Shown one piece after another: positions 61,510-64,000 of a stretch of 64,000 nt of DNA. How positions within the stretch are numbered: position 1 is the first letter of the stretch; every line of letters begins with the position of its first letter. The translations under genes and the position numbers were made by a program. The notes beneath the pieces were generated by a model. The model made no database searches. It saw only the letters and a program-made list of their open reading frames with translations, and had not been told where the DNA came from. Source of the stretch: Candidatus Poribacteria bacterium (lineage in GTDB: Bacteria > Poribacteria > WGA-4E > WGA-3G); NCBI GenBank assembly GCA_022825825.1, contig JAJDWA010000021.1:1-64000 (forward strand). Reading direction: 5' to 3'.

Positions 61510-62898
61510 ATGTATTCTAAACTACTTAATTATCTCAGTCAACCAGAGCGTATAAAAAAGATAGGAATTTGGGTTGTACCAACCTTATTGCTATTTTTCG
61601 GTTTTTACACGAACTTATGGCGTGTGGCTGAACAGAACTGGTTTGACAATCATCAGAAAGATACCGAAAGCCATATTATGGGAAGAATGGCCAAATCTCG
61701 CCAAGACGGTATATTCTCGGCTGGTGGTTTGAATGGGTGGGGAACAGCGAAAAGTCCTGATGCGGAGTGGATACCGCCAACGGAAAGGACCCCTCAATAT
61801 ACAGCCTATCTCCACAATCTCACCTTTGAAAATTTTTCAACGTACAATTCACAACCTGGTGGCCAAGGTATGATTTTTAGCCTACTTGATAGACTAATTC
61901 CATTTTCGCCTCAAACTAAATTAAGGTTATTCTATGTCCTGACAGCTTTACTTTCTGCAGTTGCCTTGACATTCATTATTAGCTGGTTCTATGACGAGTT
62001 CGGCTTGTTGACCGCTACATTCGTGATAGGTTCAGCAGTGCTTTCTCAATGGTTGACAGTCTTTGGTAAGAATCTATGGTGGAGTTCATGGGCATTTTAC
62101 CTACCGATGATTGTTGTGCTGTACTTCCTTAAACGCTACAGAGTTTCAGAGAATCGTCAGTTTATCAGATTTGGAATTCTGGTTTTCATAGCGGTTTCCA
62201 TTAAGTGTTTCATCAACGGCTACGAGTACATCACAACTACGTTGATAATGATGATGACACCGTGTATCTATTATGCTATTCTTGACAAGTGGAGCAGGCA
62301 GCAATGCTTGAAATGGACGTTTGCAGCCGGGATCGGTACTGGTGTAGCAGTTCTCCTGAGTATGCTAATGTTATGTTTCCAGATTGGTGCTGTCAAGGAT
62401 GGGTTCATGGATGGCGTTGCGCATGTGATCTGGTCATTTGGAAAACGCACGTATGCAAGTCCCGAAGACTATCCACCAGTATATGCTGCCAGTCTTAAAG
62501 CAGGGACGATAGGGGTGGTCATCACCTACATGAAAGGTGTTTTCTTTGATCTCAACAACTATCTATCTGTCACAAACGACTTCGTTTCTAAACATCTACT
62601 TAAGATACGCTATTTTTATCTGATAGTTCTTTTTATGGCGATGTCTGCCCTGCTATTTTTCCGTAGTAATAGAAAGATGAGGACAGAGCGAAGTCAGCAG
62701 GACATTGCGCTAATCTGGACGACTTGGTTCTCAATTCTGGCACCGTTATCGTGGTTTGTAATCTTTAAAGCACATTCATATATTCATACGCACATGAGTT
62801 TTCTTCTGTGGCAGATGCCGTTTACTTTCTTTGGCTTTGCCGTGTTCGGCGCTGCGGTTATAGAATGGACGAAAAAGATCGTATCAAAGCAAAGTTAG
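61510..62898 (+). CDS. polytopic membrane protein, possible glycosyltransferase-like
   Basis: A 462-residue protein with about nine hydrophobic helices spread from residue 20 to 455. An early outer loop contains DTESHIMGRMAKSRQDG, and another has WWSSWAFYLPM. The composition and loop pattern resemble uncharacterised membrane glycosyltransferase-like proteins, but no diagnostic motif is certain. The ATG at 61510 is chosen over a TTG at 61492; no SD is clear. It follows the GH32 gene by 38 bp and may share its transcript. Confidence 0.55.
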   Translation: MYSKLLNYLSQPERIKKIGIWVVPTLLLFFGFYTNLWRVAEQNWFDNHQKDTESHIMGRMAKSRQDGIFSAGGLNGWGTAKSPDAEWIPPTERTPQYTAYLHNLTFENFSTYNSQPGGQGMIFSLLDRLIPFSPQTKLRLFYVLTALLSAVALTFIISWFYDEFGLLTATFVIGSAVLSQWLTVFGKNLWWSSWAFYLPMIVVLYFLKRYRVSENRQFIRFGILVFIAVSIKCFINGYEYITTTLIMMMTPCIYYAILDKWSRQQCLKWTFAAGIGTGVAVLLSMLMLCFQIGAVKDGFMDGVAHVIWSFGKRTYASPEDYPPVYAASLKAGTIGVVITYMKGVFFDLNNYLSVTNDFVSKHLLKIRYFYLIVLFMAMSALLFFRSNRKMRTERSQQDIALIWTTWFSILAPLSWFVIFKAHSYIHTHMSFLLWQMPFTFFGFAVFGAAVIEWTKKIVSKQS

Positions 62899-63209
62899 GT
62901 TACGTTGAAGGAAAGAGCAACAGCTCATCCATAAGTGGAAGGAATCATTTTACGTAATGCGTAAAATAATGGTAAATTGTTGTTAATTCTTCGGTTTTTG
63001 CGTTTTATTTTGCAATAATTATCGTTTTTTGATACACTTATATTCCAGTTTTGGGTGGCACAGCTACGAGCAACGCACGTTGTTCCTGCCACCCTCTCAT
63101 TTCGTAAGGGAATAAAGGACTGAAACTGGAAATCCAAGTTGAACAAATTTTGCCCTTCAACTTAAGGCGCGTCTCTAAACTGTTAACACAGATAGGCAGG
63201 GAAATAAAT
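62899..63209. other. 311-bp spacer with hairpin and promoter
   Basis: Contains ATTTTACG-taatg-CGTAAAAT (62947-62967), a hairpin well placed to end the upstream transcript, and the promoter listed at 63010-63038. The stretch GGGTGGCA to TGCCACCC near 63052-63096 is another inverted repeat in the leader of the next gene. No gene seen. Confidence 0.45.
63010..63038 (+). promoter_or_regulatory. candidate promoter for the HEAT-methyltransferase gene
   Basis: TTGCAA, 17-bp spacer, TACACT; leader of about 165 bases containing a GGGTGGCA/TGCCACCC inverted repeat. Confidence 0.5.
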
Positions 63210-64000
63210 ATGTTTACAAAAGCCCAAATTGATTCGGAGAAATTGAATCCAGATTCAACATTTTTCAAGGAAGCTCTTGCACCAACTCAAGAAGCATCAA
63301 AGCTTTTATCCTTGCTTGATAACCTTGGAAGGTTGCCAGCAGGATTCAACGGTGAAGTGTTTATACCCTTACTTTTCCATCCTAACAACAAAATTCGCAG
63401 GCTTGCGGTAAAAAACGTAGGTAAGTTAAAAGATGAATGTTTCTTGGAAAAACTCTCAACCTTTGCAGACAACGAAACAGACACTCTCACCCGCCGCGAG
63501 GCAATTTCTGCCATTGGGCGCATGCGGAGCGAGAAAGCAATCCCGATTTTGACGCAGTTTCTTACTGACACAGATCCTAAAGTCATCTTACAAGGATTAC
63601 GCGGACTCCTATGTTTCAAAGGACATCCGGAAGTTGAAGAAGCATTAACTATCCTTCGTGAGCACCCGAACGAGATGATCCGAGAGCATTTTGAAAACGA
63701 GAAAACAGTAAATGCACGAAGCGATTCCAGAGAAAGCCATCCAATGAGTTTAGATGCGTTCAAAAACGTGATTGTCTCTGCGGATGTGCAGGATGTGTTT
63801 AAGCTAATCCCAGATGAGTCTGTCCACTTAACTTTTACCTCCCCGCCCTACTACAACGCTCGCGATTATACAATTTTTGAAAGTTACAAGGCATATCTTG
63901 ATTTTCTAACTAACGTTTTCAAGGAAACACATCGTATTACTAAAGAAGGGAGGTTCTTTGTGCTTAACACTTCCCCTGTTATTGTGCCGCGCTTTAGCCG
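63210..64000 (+). CDS. HEAT-repeat DNA methyltransferase, 5' part only
   Basis: Open from ATG 63210 (AGGCAGGG upstream) to the end of the window, 263 codons visible. Residues about 50-150 are HEAT-like helical repeats (NNKIRRLAVKNVGKLKDE, RREAISAIGRMRSEKAIPIL, DPKVILQGLRGLL). At about residue 208 the methylase motif TSPPYYNARDY begins, the catalytic motif IV of beta-class (N4-cytosine/N6-adenine) DNA methyltransferases. The downstream GRFFVLNTSPVIV fits this fold. SAM-binding motif I should lie beyond the window. It is likely the modification half of a type II system, with a restriction gene next door. Confidence 0.8.
   Translation, partial: MFTKAQIDSEKLNPDSTFFKEALAPTQEASKLLSLLDNLGRLPAGFNGEVFIPLLFHPNNKIRRLAVKNVGKLKDECFLEKLSTFADNETDTLTRREAISAIGRMRSEKAIPILTQFLTDTDPKVILQGLRGLLCFKGHPEVEEALTILREHPNEMIREHFENEKTVNARSDSRESHPMSLDAFKNVIVSADVQDVFKLIPDESVHLTFTSPPYYNARDYTIFESYKAYLDFLTNVFKETHRITKEGRFFVLNTSPVIVPRFS

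Overview
The window (64 kb, AT-leaning, every interval chromosomal in character) reads like a member of the Candidatus Poribacteria or a close relative. This is inferred from gene content: three phytanoyl-CoA-dioxygenase-like (PhyH) genes, a Cys-type sulfatase, a DUF1080 protein, LamG domains, YCF48 and Reg_prop propellers, secreted ankyrin proteins and many GNAT acetyltransferases. No rRNA or ribosomal-protein operon is present to fix the taxonomy.

Layout. 0-5 kb: remnants of a transposase and a RelE/ParE-type toxin, a single-chain nuclease-methylase, a small hypothetical gene and repeat-rich spacers. 5-12.4 kb (+): a cobalamin-type radical SAM protein, an ECF transporter module (fused ATPases plus EcfT, no S component), a GNAT, and a GHMP kinase fused to a sugar-1-phosphate nucleotidylyltransferase. 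12.4-22 kb (-): a Reg_prop/SpoIIE phosphatase sensor, DapL, a PhyH protein, a 14-repeat YCF48 lipoprotein and two tandem dapB copies (lysine/diaminopimelate synthesis). 22-31 kb (-): lipA, tRNA-Sec (selC), selB, lepB, two secreted beta-helix paralogs and lepA. 31-43 kb: DUF1080 protein, broken IS982-like transposase, nitrilase-family hydrolase, sulfatase, M29 aminopeptidase, DUF123 nuclease, a membrane glycosyltransferase-like protein, methyltransferase, GNAT and gamma-glutamyltransferase. 42.4-49.3 kb (-): a RecF/OLD-like ATPase overlapping a Toprim-like gene, followed by metabolic and accessory genes. 49.5-55.4 kb (-): a tandem array of five secreted metzincin-like/ankyrin proteins. 55.7-64 kb: nucleoside phosphorylase plus adenosine deaminase, a two-domain PhyH protein, a LamG-GH32 protein, a membrane protein and the 5' part of a HEAT-repeat DNA methyltransferase that runs off the right edge.

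The most interesting signal is a short C-terminal tail, W-[G/A]-x-[L/I/V]-K followed by basic residues, shared by eight proteins of three unrelated folds (two beta-helix, one LamG, five protease-ankyrin), each with an N-terminal signal peptide. It looks like an uncharacterised C-terminal sorting or anchoring signal, and the five-gene protease-ankyrin array would be its main local cargo. Other leads are the ATPase/Toprim-like pair (possible defence), the kinase-nucleotidylyltransferase fusion, the dapB pair with a conversion tract, the selC-selB locus, and recurrent promoters of the form TTGAC-N17-TATNAT, one of which places the transcript start on the initiation codon.
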